A stretch of DNA of 64,000 nt, taken from positions 744,001-808,000 of the forward strand of contig NZ_CP094473.1 of the NCBI RefSeq assembly GCF_023347535.1, given 5' to 3'. The translations under genes and the position numbers were made by a program. The DNA is from Faecalibacterium sp. HTF-F (GTDB taxonomy: Bacteria > Bacillota > Clostridia > Oscillospirales > Ruminococcaceae). Position 1 is the first letter of the stretch; each line of letters opens with the position of its first letter. The notes under the pieces are model-generated. The model had not been told where the DNA came from, did not search any database, and worked only from the letters and a program-made list of their open reading frames with translations. Below, in pieces: positions 33,408 to 42,236 of this stretch.

Positions 33408-33476
33408 AAAAAAGCATCCGCAGCGGCACTGCCGGGCTGTCTTGGCCCATGTGCAGAGCGCTGCGGATGCTTTTTT
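33408..33476 (-). terminator. Terminator of the leucine-rich-repeat gene
   Basis: AAAAAAGCATCCGCAGC (33408-33424) pairs with GCTGCGGATGCTTTTTT (33460-33476) around a 35-base internal arm; T runs exist on both strands. It lies 55 bases after the stop codon. Confidence 0.8.
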
Positions 33477-33530
33477 ATGACGTTTGTACCCTCACCGGCA
33501 GACGGCGGGCTGCCGTGTGCCGGGGCAGGC

Positions 33531-35144
33531 TTACTGACCGGTCAGCTGCCGGTAGGCATTCAGGATCCGATACGCCGGAACGGTGCCGTCCGGGCCAAAG
33601 CGTCCGTTGAGACGGCGCTTCATCAGGCCCTGCTCCACGCACCACTGGGCTGCCTTTGCGGTATCCGGGTCCGCCACGTCTGCAAAGGCCGGGGCCTCGG
33701 CAGGCTCGGGACGGCCTGCGGTATCCCACAGCAGCAGCGCGGTCTTGGCGCGGTTCTCCGGCAGGGAGACGTCCGGGGGCAGCAGAGCCCGCAGTTTCTG
33801 GGCGGCAACGTGGTTATACACGCCGTAGCCCACAAGGCCCGCCACCGCTGCGCCGCCAATAGCCAGCACCGCGATGCCTGCTCCGCCGTCACTGCCGCCG
33901 CTGACGCCCGTGGAGCCGCCGCCGGAGGGAGGCGTTACCGGGGGAACTGTGCCGCCGCCAGTAGAACCACCACCTGTGGAGCCGCCGCCGGGGATGCCGC
34001 CCGTACCAGTCACATCCAGCGCGAAGACTGAGGTCACATTGTCACTACAGCGGTAACTATAGGTTACTTTGTTAACACCTTCATTCACCGTCAGAATGTT
34101 GCCATTTACGATGCCACCGTTCAAAGTGATGACCTTGCTCACGTCAAACGCACCACCAGAGAGGGTGCTCAGGTTAAAAGTACGTTCAGGGGTCAGGGTA
34201 ACGGTGTAAGTGTTATAGTTCGTCCACGCGTCAGTATTCCATGAGCCGAGCTTCGTATTCTGTTCCAGATTCAAACTGGTGAGTTGGTTATGTGCATAAC
34301 GCAGTTCTTCCAGTAGAGGGCTGCCACTGACATCCAATGTCGTCAGCTTGTTTTCGGAACATCTCAGCCGTTCTAGTCCTTCCAGATTGCTCAGGCTCAG
34401 TTGAGGCAGCTGATTGTGCTCACAGTTCAGTTCTTTCAACAGCCTGTTCTCGCCAATGATCAACGATTCCAGCTTATTATTGCCGCAGCTTAATTTTTCC
34501 AGCTTTTTTTTGTGAGCTACATCTACGTCCAATTTCGTCAGCTGATTTCCAGTGCAAGTAAGCTCTCGAAGATTTTCGCTATTTTTGACATTCAGCTCGT
34601 CCAGATTATTGTTGGAGCAGTACAAACATTCCAGGTTCTGATGCGACACATCCAACTTCTCCAATTTGTTGTCAGAGCAATCCAAAATAGTGATCTTGGG
34701 GTTCTTACTCAAGTCAAGTTTGGTCAGCTCGTTGTTTTTACAGTACAATATTTCCAGTTTTGTATTCTGACTTAGATCCAATTGGGGGATATGTCTGTTT
34801 TCGCACTTCAATTCACGCAGCTCAGGGAAATGTTCGATGCCTTTCAGGTTGAGAACTTTCAAAGAGCTGACATCTATTCTTGTGACCTGCGTCCGCTCTG
34901 CCAGACTGAGCACTCCATTTCCATCCGTGTTTATTTTTTTATGAGTTCCCGTGTCCTTATCATAATACGTTGCAGTTTTGAGGTACTCTCGGAAATCTTC
35001 ATCCGGGAAGTTGGTTTCATCGATTGCTATATCATCATCCCCCGTTGTCTCCGCAAAGGCACTGAAGGGCAGGAAGGTGAACACCATGGCCAGCGTCAAA
35101 AGGGCGCTGACAAGGCGCGTTCGTTTTGAGAATTGTTGTTTCAT
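33531..35144 (-). CDS. Secreted leucine-rich-repeat protein with SLH-like C-terminus
   Basis: The 537-residue protein starts with a Sec signal peptide (SKRTRLVSALLTLAMVFTFLPFSAFA). Residues ~45-300 hold about ten short leucine-rich repeats of the type L-x-C-x-x-N-x-L-x-x-L-D-L-S. A beta domain follows, then a Gly/Ser/Thr/Pro linker (~380-415), a hydrophobic segment (GIAVLAIGGAAVAGLVGYG) and about 85 residues that resemble an S-layer-homology-like domain (FADVADPDTAKAAQWCVEQGLM...FGPDGTV). It is probably exposed on the surface and may bind host or microbial partners. The leader AGAAAGGAGCACCCC before the ATG matches the leaders of the Tat-lipoprotein genes at 53-55 kb. Confidence 0.85.
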   Translation of the reverse strand: MKQQFSKRTRLVSALLTLAMVFTFLPFSAFAETTGDDDIAIDETNFPDEDFREYLKTATYYDKDTGTHKKINTDGNGVLSLAERTQVTRIDVSSLKVLNLKGIEHFPELRELKCENRHIPQLDLSQNTKLEILYCKNNELTKLDLSKNPKITILDCSDNKLEKLDVSHQNLECLYCSNNNLDELNVKNSENLRELTCTGNQLTKLDVDVAHKKKLEKLSCGNNKLESLIIGENRLLKELNCEHNQLPQLSLSNLEGLERLRCSENKLTTLDVSGSPLLEELRYAHNQLTSLNLEQNTKLGSWNTDAWTNYNTYTVTLTPERTFNLSTLSGGAFDVSKVITLNGGIVNGNILTVNEGVNKVTYSYRCSDNVTSVFALDVTGTGGIPGGGSTGGGSTGGGTVPPVTPPSGGGSTGVSGGSDGGAGIAVLAIGGAAVAGLVGYGVYNHVAAQKLRALLPPDVSLPENRAKTALLLWDTAGRPEPAEAPAFADVADPDTAKAAQWCVEQGLMKRRLNGRFGPDGTVPAYRILNAYRQLTGQ

Positions 35145-35279
35145 GGGGTGCTCCTTTCTGTTGTAAAAATATTTTTTTCAGGGCCCCATTCGGGAGAAGC
35201 GTCAGCTTCTGCCGAAAAAAAGGGTACCCTTTTCGTGCTATTTTCTTTTTGGGAAAAAGCGTTTTGCCCGGCGGGGCGT

Positions 35280-36773
35280 TCAGCCTGCCGGAGCGGCCGG
35301 GGGCAGGATGGTCATTCTGCCGTCCACGGCGGCATCCAGCATCTCGTGCTCCCGGAAGTATTCCATCAGGATATCCTGACAGGAGGTTGCAACGCTGCGG
35401 GGCTTCTGGAGCTTGCAGATGGTATCGTAGGAGATGTTGAAAAAGCTCTCGATGTTTTTGAAGTGGTAGTTCTGCAGCCCCACGGTGAACAGGGCATCGT
35501 CGCCGATCTCCTTGCCCACCTCCTTGCCGCAGTAGGTAAAGTAATCAAAGTCGCCTTTGGCGCGGTCGTAGCGCAGCCGCAGGGTGGAGGGCAGCTGGTA
35601 GAACTCGGTGTGCCCGGCGTAGGCTTCCTCCCGCAGCATGTAGCGCAGCATCTGCCGCAGCTGCTGTCCGGTCACCTTGAACATATACACCCCGTCGTCG
35701 TAGGGGAAGCCCTCGATGAGGTCGCCGTAGGTGACGATGGGACCAAGCTTCTCGGCCCGGATGCTGCCGGAGCCGATGAGCATGATATCGATGCCAAGGC
35801 TGCGGGTGAAGATGTCCGCAAACAGGTTGCCCAGCTCGGTCTCCCGGGTGCGCTCCGGGTGGGTCAGCTCCCGGCGGAAGCGCCCTACGATGTGGCTGTA
35901 CTTTTCGTCCACCTGACTGGTGAAGCGGTGCAGCACCTGCTCCATGGCGGGGTTGCGGGGGCAGGTGTCGGCGCAGATGGGCACCGTGTGCCATGTGTAG
36001 GAATCGATGCAGTTGTTGTCGGTGTCCACGATGATGTCAAAGCGCCCGATCTGGTCGGTGCCGGTGCCCGCCTGCGCAATGACCACGCCGTTTTCCTCCA
36101 CGGCATGTTCCAGATAGGTGTGGCTGTGGCCGCCGATGATCAGATCCACCCCCCACGCCGGGTCCAGCTGACGGGCCAGATGGCGGTCCTCCTCAAAGCC
36201 GATGTGGGTCAGCAGCACGGTAAAGTCGATGTCGATGCTGTTGTGGGCGTTGCAGATCTTGCCCACCTCGGCAGCGGCAGCAGCGGTGTCCACAAAGGAC
36301 CCCACCAGCGACTCGGACTTGGTCTGGTTGATGACGTCCTGGGTGATGATGCCGATGAAGAGGATGTTCATCCCGTCCACCCGCAGGATCTTGTAGGGGG
36401 TGAACAGCCGTGTGGGGGTGTTCTTGATGTAGAGGTTTGCGTTGATGATGGGAAAGCGTGCGCATTTTTCGATGAACAGCAGATGCGCGATGCCGTAGTC
36501 CACCTCGTGGTTGCCGATGGTGACGATGTCCGGGGCAAGGGCGTTCATGATCTCAATGGTGGAAAGGCCCTTGTACTCCGAATCGATGACCGAGCCGCGG
36601 AACATGTCGCCCGCAATGGCGTAGATGGTGTTGGGCTCCTCTGCCCTCACCTTTTCGATGTAGCCGGACAGCATGGAGACGCCGCCCACCAGATTTTCGT
36701 CCACCTGCTCTGCCAGAAAGTCTCCGTGCAGATCATTGGAGTGGAGGATGGTGATCTTTTTGGTGTGTTTCAT
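35280..36773 (-). CDS. 5'-nucleotidase/UshA-family metallophosphatase, cytoplasmic
   Basis: The 497-residue protein has the calcineurin-like metal site of the UshA/YfkN family: ILHSNDLHGDF, GDMF, GNHEVDYG, and the C-terminal GGHSHTY. A 5'-nucleotidase substrate domain follows from about residue 310 (ETELGNLFADIFTRSLGIDIMLIGSGSIRAEKLGPIVTYGDL). No signal peptide is present, unlike most UshA proteins. The upstream nucleoside hydrolase gene overlaps its start by 4 bases, so both act in one nucleoside/nucleotide salvage step. Its first ~27 codons recur at 38521-38597. Confidence 0.88.
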   Translation of the reverse strand: MKHTKKITILHSNDLHGDFLAEQVDENLVGGVSMLSGYIEKVRAEEPNTIYAIAGDMFRGSVIDSEYKGLSTIEIMNALAPDIVTIGNHEVDYGIAHLLFIEKCARFPIINANLYIKNTPTRLFTPYKILRVDGMNILFIGIITQDVINQTKSESLVGSFVDTAAAAAEVGKICNAHNSIDIDFTVLLTHIGFEEDRHLARQLDPAWGVDLIIGGHSHTYLEHAVEENGVVIAQAGTGTDQIGRFDIIVDTDNNCIDSYTWHTVPICADTCPRNPAMEQVLHRFTSQVDEKYSHIVGRFRRELTHPERTRETELGNLFADIFTRSLGIDIMLIGSGSIRAEKLGPIVTYGDLIEGFPYDDGVYMFKVTGQQLRQMLRYMLREEAYAGHTEFYQLPSTLRLRYDRAKGDFDYFTYCGKEVGKEIGDDALFTVGLQNYHFKNIESFFNISYDTICKLQKPRSVATSCQDILMEYFREHEMLDAAVDGRMTILPPAAPAG

Positions 36774-37732
36774 GCTTCTTTTCCCCCTTCCTCCATCAGC
36801 AGATCCATAAATCGCTCGGTGAACAGCTTTTCATCTACTTTTTTAATGACCTGTGCATTAAACCGACTGATCTCCGGCATCGCCTCATAGGTACGGCCTT
36901 TCTGGTAAAAGATCACCTGGCCATAGGCATGCCCCGGCTCGGTACAGCAATGACAGTGGCATGCCACCTTATCCTGAACAAATTCCGGCCATACTGCAGC
37001 TGCCATGGCAATGGCATCGGGAAGATCCACCATATGTACCCCTCTGGTATCCAGATTGAACTGCAAAAGCTTGGAAGTGGCCTGCTCCAAAAACTGTGCC
37101 GGTTTGGATCCATGGGCCAGATAGGACAGCTCATAGCGATCCAGACCGATATTGCCGGCACAGAGATCAAATCCGGCAATCGTCACCGGAATTTCCAGAT
37201 CCAGCATCAGAGCATAGGCTTCTGCATCAATAAATACATTAAATTCTGAAACCGGTGTTGCATTTCCAAATCCAAAGCCCGGTGTTCCCATGGACCAGAT
37301 GTGTTTCACCTTAGACATGATCTCACGATCGGTTAGAATCGCCAGTGCAATATTCGTGGCAGGTCCCAGCACAACCAGCTCCACCTCATTCGGGTAGCGT
37401 TCCACCTGCTCCAGAATAAATTCCACCGCACGTTTCTCTTCGGGTGAGCGTTTGGGATGGATGATATCACAGTCACCCATGCCATCTTTTCCATGGACAC
37501 TGATCGTTTCGTGTCGTTCGCGGAACAGTGGACGCTTCGCTCCCAGATAAACCGGTGCATCACTTCCACATACCTCGAGGGTCATCAGTGCATTGTCCGT
37601 TGCCTGCTTAAGCCCTACGTTTCCAGCCACAATCGTCACACCCAGAAGATCTATCTCCTCACTCAAAGCAGCGATCATAAGCGCCGCAGCATCATCAGAA
37701 GCCGTATCCGTATCGACAATAAACCTTCTCAT
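36770..37732 (-). CDS. Inosine-uridine-preferring nucleoside hydrolase
   Basis: The 320-residue protein starts with the calcium-binding N-terminal motif (DTDTASDDAAAL) of the IunH family and carries the later active-site segment (ATNIALAIL, NVFIDAEAYALMLD). It cleaves nucleosides to base and ribose in the cytoplasm. AAGGAGAA precedes the ATG. The stop overlaps the start of the nucleotidase gene (ATGA), giving tight coupling. Codon use is less GC-rich than in the flanking genes, so the gene may have been acquired separately. Confidence 0.92.
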   Translation of the reverse strand: MRRFIVDTDTASDDAAALMIAALSEEIDLLGVTIVAGNVGLKQATDNALMTLEVCGSDAPVYLGAKRPLFRERHETISVHGKDGMGDCDIIHPKRSPEEKRAVEFILEQVERYPNEVELVVLGPATNIALAILTDREIMSKVKHIWSMGTPGFGFGNATPVSEFNVFIDAEAYALMLDLEIPVTIAGFDLCAGNIGLDRYELSYLAHGSKPAQFLEQATSKLLQFNLDTRGVHMVDLPDAIAMAAAVWPEFVQDKVACHCHCCTEPGHAYGQVIFYQKGRTYEAMPEISRFNAQVIKKVDEKLFTERFMDLLMEEGGKEA

Positions 37733-37825
37733 TGTTTTCTCCTTTCGATATTTGTCCCAAATTCTCTGTGTTACGTAACCAACCAGTTTCTATCACTCCA
37801 CCAGTGTAATCTCTGACAGCAGCAG

Positions 37826-38235
37826 GCTGCCGATTCAGATGAGAGTGTGGAGTGGCAGCTGTGTGTGACGGAAACAGAAGGAGACGAGTTACAGATTACT
37901 TATACAGAGGATGAACTTCTGTCTGCTCCCGGGGTTCATGAATATGTGGCAGATGAATCTGAATTTCGGGTGGCTGCGGCTGTTTTTCGGATACCGGGAT
38001 GACAGATGTCAACGTGCTTGCTATTTCGTTGGAAGAATTTACAGATGCAGGCGAAGTGCTGTTCCGGGCAGAGAATGTCTATCATTTGGATAAGCTGGGA
38101 CCCGGAGAACCGCTTATCATCTGGCTTACCGTGGAAGGAACGATTCCAGGGTGGGGAGTTTCCTGTGTGGATACAGCAGGAAATAAGAAGGTTTATTCCA
38201 TCAATCTAAGCGGCATGGATGGCAATAACGGAAGT
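37826..38235 (+). pseudogene. Frameshifted gene fragment of unknown family
   Basis: Two open stretches in different frames read as one protein: EWQLCVTETEGDELQITYTEDELLSAPGV... up to a stop near 38000, then VLAISLEEFTDAGEVLFRAENVYHLDKLGPGEPLIIWLTVEGTIPGWGVSCVDTAGNKKVYSINLSGMDGN. Neither has a good ribosome binding site. I do not recognise the family. The composition is poorer in GC than the neighbours. It appears to be an inserted and decayed fragment. Confidence 0.5.
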
Positions 38236-38597
38236 CAGACGTTCTATTTCTGCTTCGGAAACGATCCTCGCTCCCAGCTTCACCAGCTGCTCGATCAGCG
38301 CTTCCTCCGCTACCCGGATTCCTGCATCCTCACTCCAGTCCTGAACGGCAATTTTACTTTCCCATCCGCTGCGTATTCCAAAACGAGAAGATCCGATTTC
38401 TGCAGTTCCTCGTAATCGACTTCCAGCTCCGTATTGTCCCGGCTCAGATCAGAAGCAATATTTTCAGCAAACTCCCCATAGCATTCCTGCTGTTTATATA
38501 CCTCGGAAATGAATCCATTTTCATCCACCTGCTCTGCCAGAAAGTCTCCGTGCAGATCATTGGAGTGGAGGATGGTGATCTTTTTGGTGTGTTTCAT
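38226..38597 (-). pseudogene. Chimeric fragment: nucleotidase N-terminus joined to unrelated sequence
   Basis: The first ~27 codons (38521-38597) repeat the start of the 5'-nucleotidase gene almost base for base (MKHTKKITILHSNDLHGDF...AEQVDEN). The next ~68 codons are unrelated (EVYKQQECYGEFAENIASDL...), with a stop at 38310. Another frame continues with IRVAEEALIEQLVKLGARIVSEAEIERL up to 38226, so the unrelated part is itself frameshifted. It looks like a recombination product, not a working gene. Confidence 0.65.
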
Positions 38598-38629
38598 GGT
38601 TCATTCCTCCCGGTGTGGGTCGGCGGCGG

Positions 38630-39703
38630 TCAGCCCATGGCCTCCTGCCGCGCAAAGTAGACAGTACTGACAAGGCTCATGTAGCTCTCTTCGTTGTCCA
38701 GATAGAACTTCAGGGCAAGGGTGTCCTCGTCCTCCAGCGTGACAGCGTAGCGGGAGCCGTCCTCCCCGATAAAGGTAGCGTACCACTCCTGATTGGTCTG
38801 GAAGGGCACCTCCGGGGTGCCCTCCTGATAGAACAGGTCGGCTTCCTCCACGTTCAGTTCCGGGTAGGGGGTGATGTAGCTGGCGGTAAAGGGCAGCTGG
38901 TCGCCCTCGGTCTCGCCGTCTGTGGGCAGGAAACACATCCGGTCAGCGTCTGCCGGGTCGGTCTCAGAATAGCCCTCGTCAGTGTCGCGGGCGATCTCCA
39001 GCCAGTTGCCTTCCAGCGACCACGGACTGGTGATGGTTTCCCAGTCGTCCCCCTCCGGGTAGATGGTAAAGTCGCACACGCCCTCGGCTTCCACCACATG
39101 GCCGTTCTCGCCGGAAAGGAAGGGGCTGAATACCAGCTCTTCGCCGGTGCTGGGGTACAGCTCCACCTCGGTGTTGGGGGCGATATCGCTGATGTTGCAC
39201 AGCAGCAGGATGGGCTGGCCGTCCTCACTGTAATAAAGCTGTTTGCCGCGCTGGAGCGGGTTTTCGGCATCGTCTGTCAGGCTCGTCTCGTAGACGAACA
39301 GGGTGGCATCCGGGTCCTGCGGGAAGATGCAATACAAATCGCACCCGCCGTCCGGTGCCACGACCCAGTGATCCTCCGGGATGTCGTAGACGAAGCCCCA
39401 CAGCTCCCGCAGGTCGGTCTGGCTGTCCAGCACCTTCTGCACATCGGTGGTGATCTCGTAGGAGCCGCCCAGATAGAGCACGCAGGCGCGGTATTCGTCC
39501 TCCCCGGCCAGCAGGCGCATGTAGGTCACGTCCTCCGGCTCGGTGTACTCCTGTTTGGCGGAGGGCGATGCGATCATGTTGTCTCCGTCCAGCATTTTTT
39601 CGGGCTTGGAACTGGACGCGCTGCTGCCTTTGGACGACCCGCCGCAGCCTGCAAGGCCGATGGTCAGCGCCAGCAGGGCTGCCAGAAGTTTCAGGTTTTT
39701 CAT
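38630..39703 (-). CDS. Lipoprotein of the envelope locus, unknown function
   Basis: The 357-residue protein has a lipoprotein signal (NLKLLAALLALTIGLAGC) and a long soluble region. Residues ~60-220 share motifs with the next lipoprotein upstream (QPILLLCN, VLYLGG/VLYLGS, DLYCIF/ELYCIF, DHWVVAPDGG/DHRVAAPGGG), so the two are paralogues. The last ~120 residues are specific to this one. GAAAGGAGAA precedes the ATG at 39703; the longer open frame to 40096 is a shadow of the neighbour. It is the last gene of a run of sixteen on this strand. Confidence 0.85.
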   Translation of the reverse strand: MKNLKLLAALLALTIGLAGCGGSSKGSSASSSKPEKMLDGDNMIASPSAKQEYTEPEDVTYMRLLAGEDEYRACVLYLGGSYEITTDVQKVLDSQTDLRELWGFVYDIPEDHWVVAPDGGCDLYCIFPQDPDATLFVYETSLTDDAENPLQRGKQLYYSEDGQPILLLCNISDIAPNTEVELYPSTGEELVFSPFLSGENGHVVEAEGVCDFTIYPEGDDWETITSPWSLEGNWLEIARDTDEGYSETDPADADRMCFLPTDGETEGDQLPFTASYITPYPELNVEEADLFYQEGTPEVPFQTNQEWYATFIGEDGSRYAVTLEDEDTLALKFYLDNEESYMSLVSTVYFARQEAMG

Positions 39704-39738
39704 AAGTTCTCCTTTCTCATGCCCTGCCGGGGCGCACC

Positions 39739-40359
39739 TCAGGAGGCAGCGCCGGGCGTTGGGTGTTGGGAAAAATCGTCTATGCCCTCCACCGGCTCCG
39801 GGCTGCCGGTCCCGGCAGAAAGCCGGGGCGACCAGTCCAGCGCGCGGCCGGTGGTGCAGTAGACCACCGCCGTGGTGTCGGGGGTGTCCGGGGTGCCGTT
39901 GCACAGCAGCAGAATGGGCTGGCCATCCTGCTTGCAATAAAGCTCCCGGCCTGTCTGGTGCGGGTACTGGGGGTCCTGCTTTTCGTAGACAAAAAGCGTA
40001 TCCTGCCTGCGCACAGCAAAGATGCAGTACAGCTCCCGCCCGCCGCCCGGCGCTGCGACCCGGTGGTCTGCCGGGATGTCCGCAACAAACTGCCACGGCT
40101 GTTCCTGCAGGCTGTCCAGCGCAGCGTCCACATCGGCGGTGCGCTCCGGGACGCTGCCCAGATAGAGCACTGCGGCAAGGCTGCCGTTCTGTTCGGCCTG
40201 CTGCCGCAGCTGCGCCACGGTCACAGCGTCCGGCCGGGGAGCGCTGTCCGAAGCTGCCGCGCCGGAGCGGACGGGGTCGCCGTCCACCGGCCCGCAGCCC
40301 GCAAGGCTCAGGGTCAGCGCCAGCAGGGCGGCAAACAGCTTCATGGTCAGGCCATTCAT
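39739..40359 (-). CDS. Short paralogous lipoprotein of the envelope locus
   Basis: The 206-residue protein has a lipoprotein signal (KLFAALLALTLSLAGC) and one domain that matches the first half of the 357-residue lipoprotein downstream (TVAQLRQQ...VLYLGS..., QPILLLCN). It lacks the second half. It begins 1 base after the upstream stop, so it is co-transcribed. The start may be the ATG at 40359 or the internal ATG at 40344, which gives a more standard signal peptide. Confidence 0.8.
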   Translation of the reverse strand: MNGLTMKLFAALLALTLSLAGCGPVDGDPVRSGAAASDSAPRPDAVTVAQLRQQAEQNGSLAAVLYLGSVPERTADVDAALDSLQEQPWQFVADIPADHRVAAPGGGRELYCIFAVRRQDTLFVYEKQDPQYPHQTGRELYCKQDGQPILLLCNGTPDTPDTTAVVYCTTGRALDWSPRLSAGTGSPEPVEGIDDFSQHPTPGAAS

Positions 40360-40360
40360 C

Positions 40361-40906
40361 TTACGCCCACGGGTCGGCAGACGTGGGGACGCGGATGCCG
40401 GTCAGCAGGTACTGCTCCCACAGAAACCACTGTCCGTTGCCCTTGCGGCGCAGCTTGATGGGGCGGGGATCATCGGCACCGCCGCAGGGGATGAACAGCT
40501 TGCAATAGTCTTCCTCCACGTTAGAGGTGTGGTTGCTGCCCACCAGCAGGGTGAAGGGCTGGCGGGGGGTATAGCCGTTTTCCGGCGATGCACCCACAAA
40601 GTAGGAGAAGGGGATGTAGCTTTTGCCGTCCCGGAAGCGGTCGTTTAAAAAGGAGATATCCTGCCCGTTCAGCGGACGGGGGCCGCGCAGCCAGTTGAGC
40701 ATCTCCTTTCCGATGTTCTTGTCGGCACCGTAGGCGCACAGCGCACAGACGGTGAGGGCCGCAGTCTTGAAGGGGGTGTCAAGGCTTGCTTCCGGCAGCG
40801 CCTGCATCTGGGCAAGGCTTTCCGGCAGTTCCTGAAAGGTAAAGGTGACGGTCTGGTTTCCACCGGCGGCGGAAGCGGCCTGCTTCATCTTATCAAAAAG
40901 TCCCAT
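40361..40906 (-). CDS. Conserved cytoplasmic protein (DUF6935-like)
   Basis: The 181-residue protein starts MGLFDKMKQAASAAGG and has the pattern ALCAYGADKNIGKEMLNWLRGPRPLNGQDISFLNDRF, then YIPFSYFVGASPENGYTP, and ends in KLFIPCGGADDPRPIKLRRKGNGQWFLWEQYLL. I associate this with the DUF6935 family found beside TPM and SPFH genes in Clostridia. The function is unknown. No signal peptide is present. AAGGAGTA precedes the ATG. Confidence 0.75.
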   Translation of the reverse strand: MGLFDKMKQAASAAGGNQTVTFTFQELPESLAQMQALPEASLDTPFKTAALTVCALCAYGADKNIGKEMLNWLRGPRPLNGQDISFLNDRFRDGKSYIPFSYFVGASPENGYTPRQPFTLLVGSNHTSNVEEDYCKLFIPCGGADDPRPIKLRRKGNGQWFLWEQYLLTGIRVPTSADPWA

Positions 40907-40928
40907 GAAAATACTCCTTTCTGTTTCC

Positions 40929-41360
40929 TCAGCCCCGTTTCAGCTCGCTGCGGGGCATCATCCGCTTGCGGATCATCTTTTTGTTCAGATCCAGCGTGAG
41001 GTTTGCAAAATAGCCGTTTTCAAAATACCATGCAATGTCCTTTGCGTCCATACCAACGCTGTTGTACAGCCACCGCAAAGGCACTTCCGGCCCGGAGTAG
41101 TTCTCCAACCGCCGGGCAATGGTCCTTGCATGGTAGCGGCGGGCTTCCCCGCGGGCAAACAGCACGAGGGGCACAGCACCCACCACGATCCAGAACACAT
41201 AGCCTCCGATGTGGGAATAGTCCTTATCCTGCAAACTCAGGCACAGGGTATACAGCCCGCCAAAAGAGCAGAACACGCAGAAGGCAAGCCCTGCATTCCG
41301 CAGCCATTTGAGGACACGGGGGATCTCGCCGCGGGCTTTTTCCGAAAGATAAGGGTTCAT
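40929..41360 (-). CDS. Two-pass membrane protein with cytoplasmic helical tail
   Basis: The 143-residue protein has two membrane segments (LAFCVFCSFGGLYTLCLSL and GYVFWIVVGAVPLVLFA) and a ~70-residue basic cytoplasmic tail with RWLYNSVGMDAKDIAWYFENGYFANLTLDLN, a small winged-helix-like pattern seen in proteins of TPM/zinc-ribbon loci. GGAGCA precedes the ATG at 41360. It sits between the TPM protein and the DUF6935-like gene. Its function is unknown. Confidence 0.75.
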   Translation of the reverse strand: MNPYLSEKARGEIPRVLKWLRNAGLAFCVFCSFGGLYTLCLSLQDKDYSHIGGYVFWIVVGAVPLVLFARGEARRYHARTIARRLENYSGPEVPLRWLYNSVGMDAKDIAWYFENGYFANLTLDLNKKMIRKRMMPRSELKRG

Positions 41361-41373
41361 AAATATGCTCCTT

Positions 41374-42222
41374 TCAGAACGAACCGCCTCCGCCGCCGTG
41401 GGTCGTGCCGCTGGAGGAGGTGTGGGTGGAGCTGCCGCCGGAGCTGTCGGAGTCCTTTGCCTCCACATGCTCGGTGCGGTTCACGTCCCGGTACAGGAAC
41501 AGCTCCCGGCTGTTGGTCAGGTTCATGCTGCCCTCCCGCACATAGCTGGCGGCATTCTCCTGGAACGCCACGCTGCGCAGCTGGCTTTTCATCACGCCAA
41601 CGACGACCCATGCCAGCACAAGGCCGATGCCCAGCGCAAGGAACAGGTACATGAGAGACAGCGGCTCCCGGGGCAGGTTATTCACGTCATAGGGGTGGCC
41701 CGCCCGGGCAGCGTCAATGTAGGTATCCGACCACTGGACAAAGGTGCGGAATGTACCGGCGTAATCTCCATCGGCCATGAAGGGGGTCATCTGCTGGCCA
41801 AGGTACTGGATGCCGGCATCCGTAAAGGCGGTGATGCCGTAACCGCAGGTGGAGATGTGCCACTTGCGGTCGCCTACGCTCACCAGCAGCAGCACACCGT
41901 CCATATCGGAGCCATAGCCGAACTGGCAGTAATCATAGAGATCATCAGCATAGGCCTCCATGCTGTCGTAGTCCACGCTTTCCAGCGACTCGATGGTGGC
42001 AATGACCACATCAAAGCTCTGGCGGACGCTCAGCTCTTCCAGTGCGTCCTCCAGCTCGTTATCCTCGTCCTCGGTCAGGACCTCTGCGCTGTCGTTCATG
42101 CGGTAGTACAGGTCGGCAAAGCCGCCCTCCACCGCAAAAGCCGGAACAGCCAGCGCCACCGCAAGAACCAGTGCTGCCAGCGCCGCAAAGAGGGAGTGCA
42201 GTCGGTTGGAAGTCTTTTTCAT
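41374..42222 (-). CDS. TPM-domain membrane protein (YdjH-like)
   Basis: The 282-residue protein has a Sec signal (RLHSLFAALAALVLAVALAVPAFA) and a TPM (TLP18.3/Psb32/MOLO-1) domain at ~30-170 (VVIATIESLESVDYDSMEAYADDLYDYCQFGYGSDMDGVLLLVS). A membrane segment near 190-210 and a Gly/Ser/His-rich tail ending in GGGGGSF follow. Length and layout match Bacillus YdjH, a partner of the PspA membrane-protection system. The YdjG-like gene is directly upstream, as in Bacillus. GGAGG precedes the ATG. Confidence 0.85.
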   Translation of the reverse strand: MKKTSNRLHSLFAALAALVLAVALAVPAFAVEGGFADLYYRMNDSAEVLTEDEDNELEDALEELSVRQSFDVVIATIESLESVDYDSMEAYADDLYDYCQFGYGSDMDGVLLLVSVGDRKWHISTCGYGITAFTDAGIQYLGQQMTPFMADGDYAGTFRTFVQWSDTYIDAARAGHPYDVNNLPREPLSLMYLFLALGIGLVLAWVVVGVMKSQLRSVAFQENAASYVREGSMNLTNSRELFLYRDVNRTEHVEAKDSDSSGGSSTHTSSSGTTHGGGGGSF

Positions 42223-42236
42223 CGTTCGTCCCTCCT

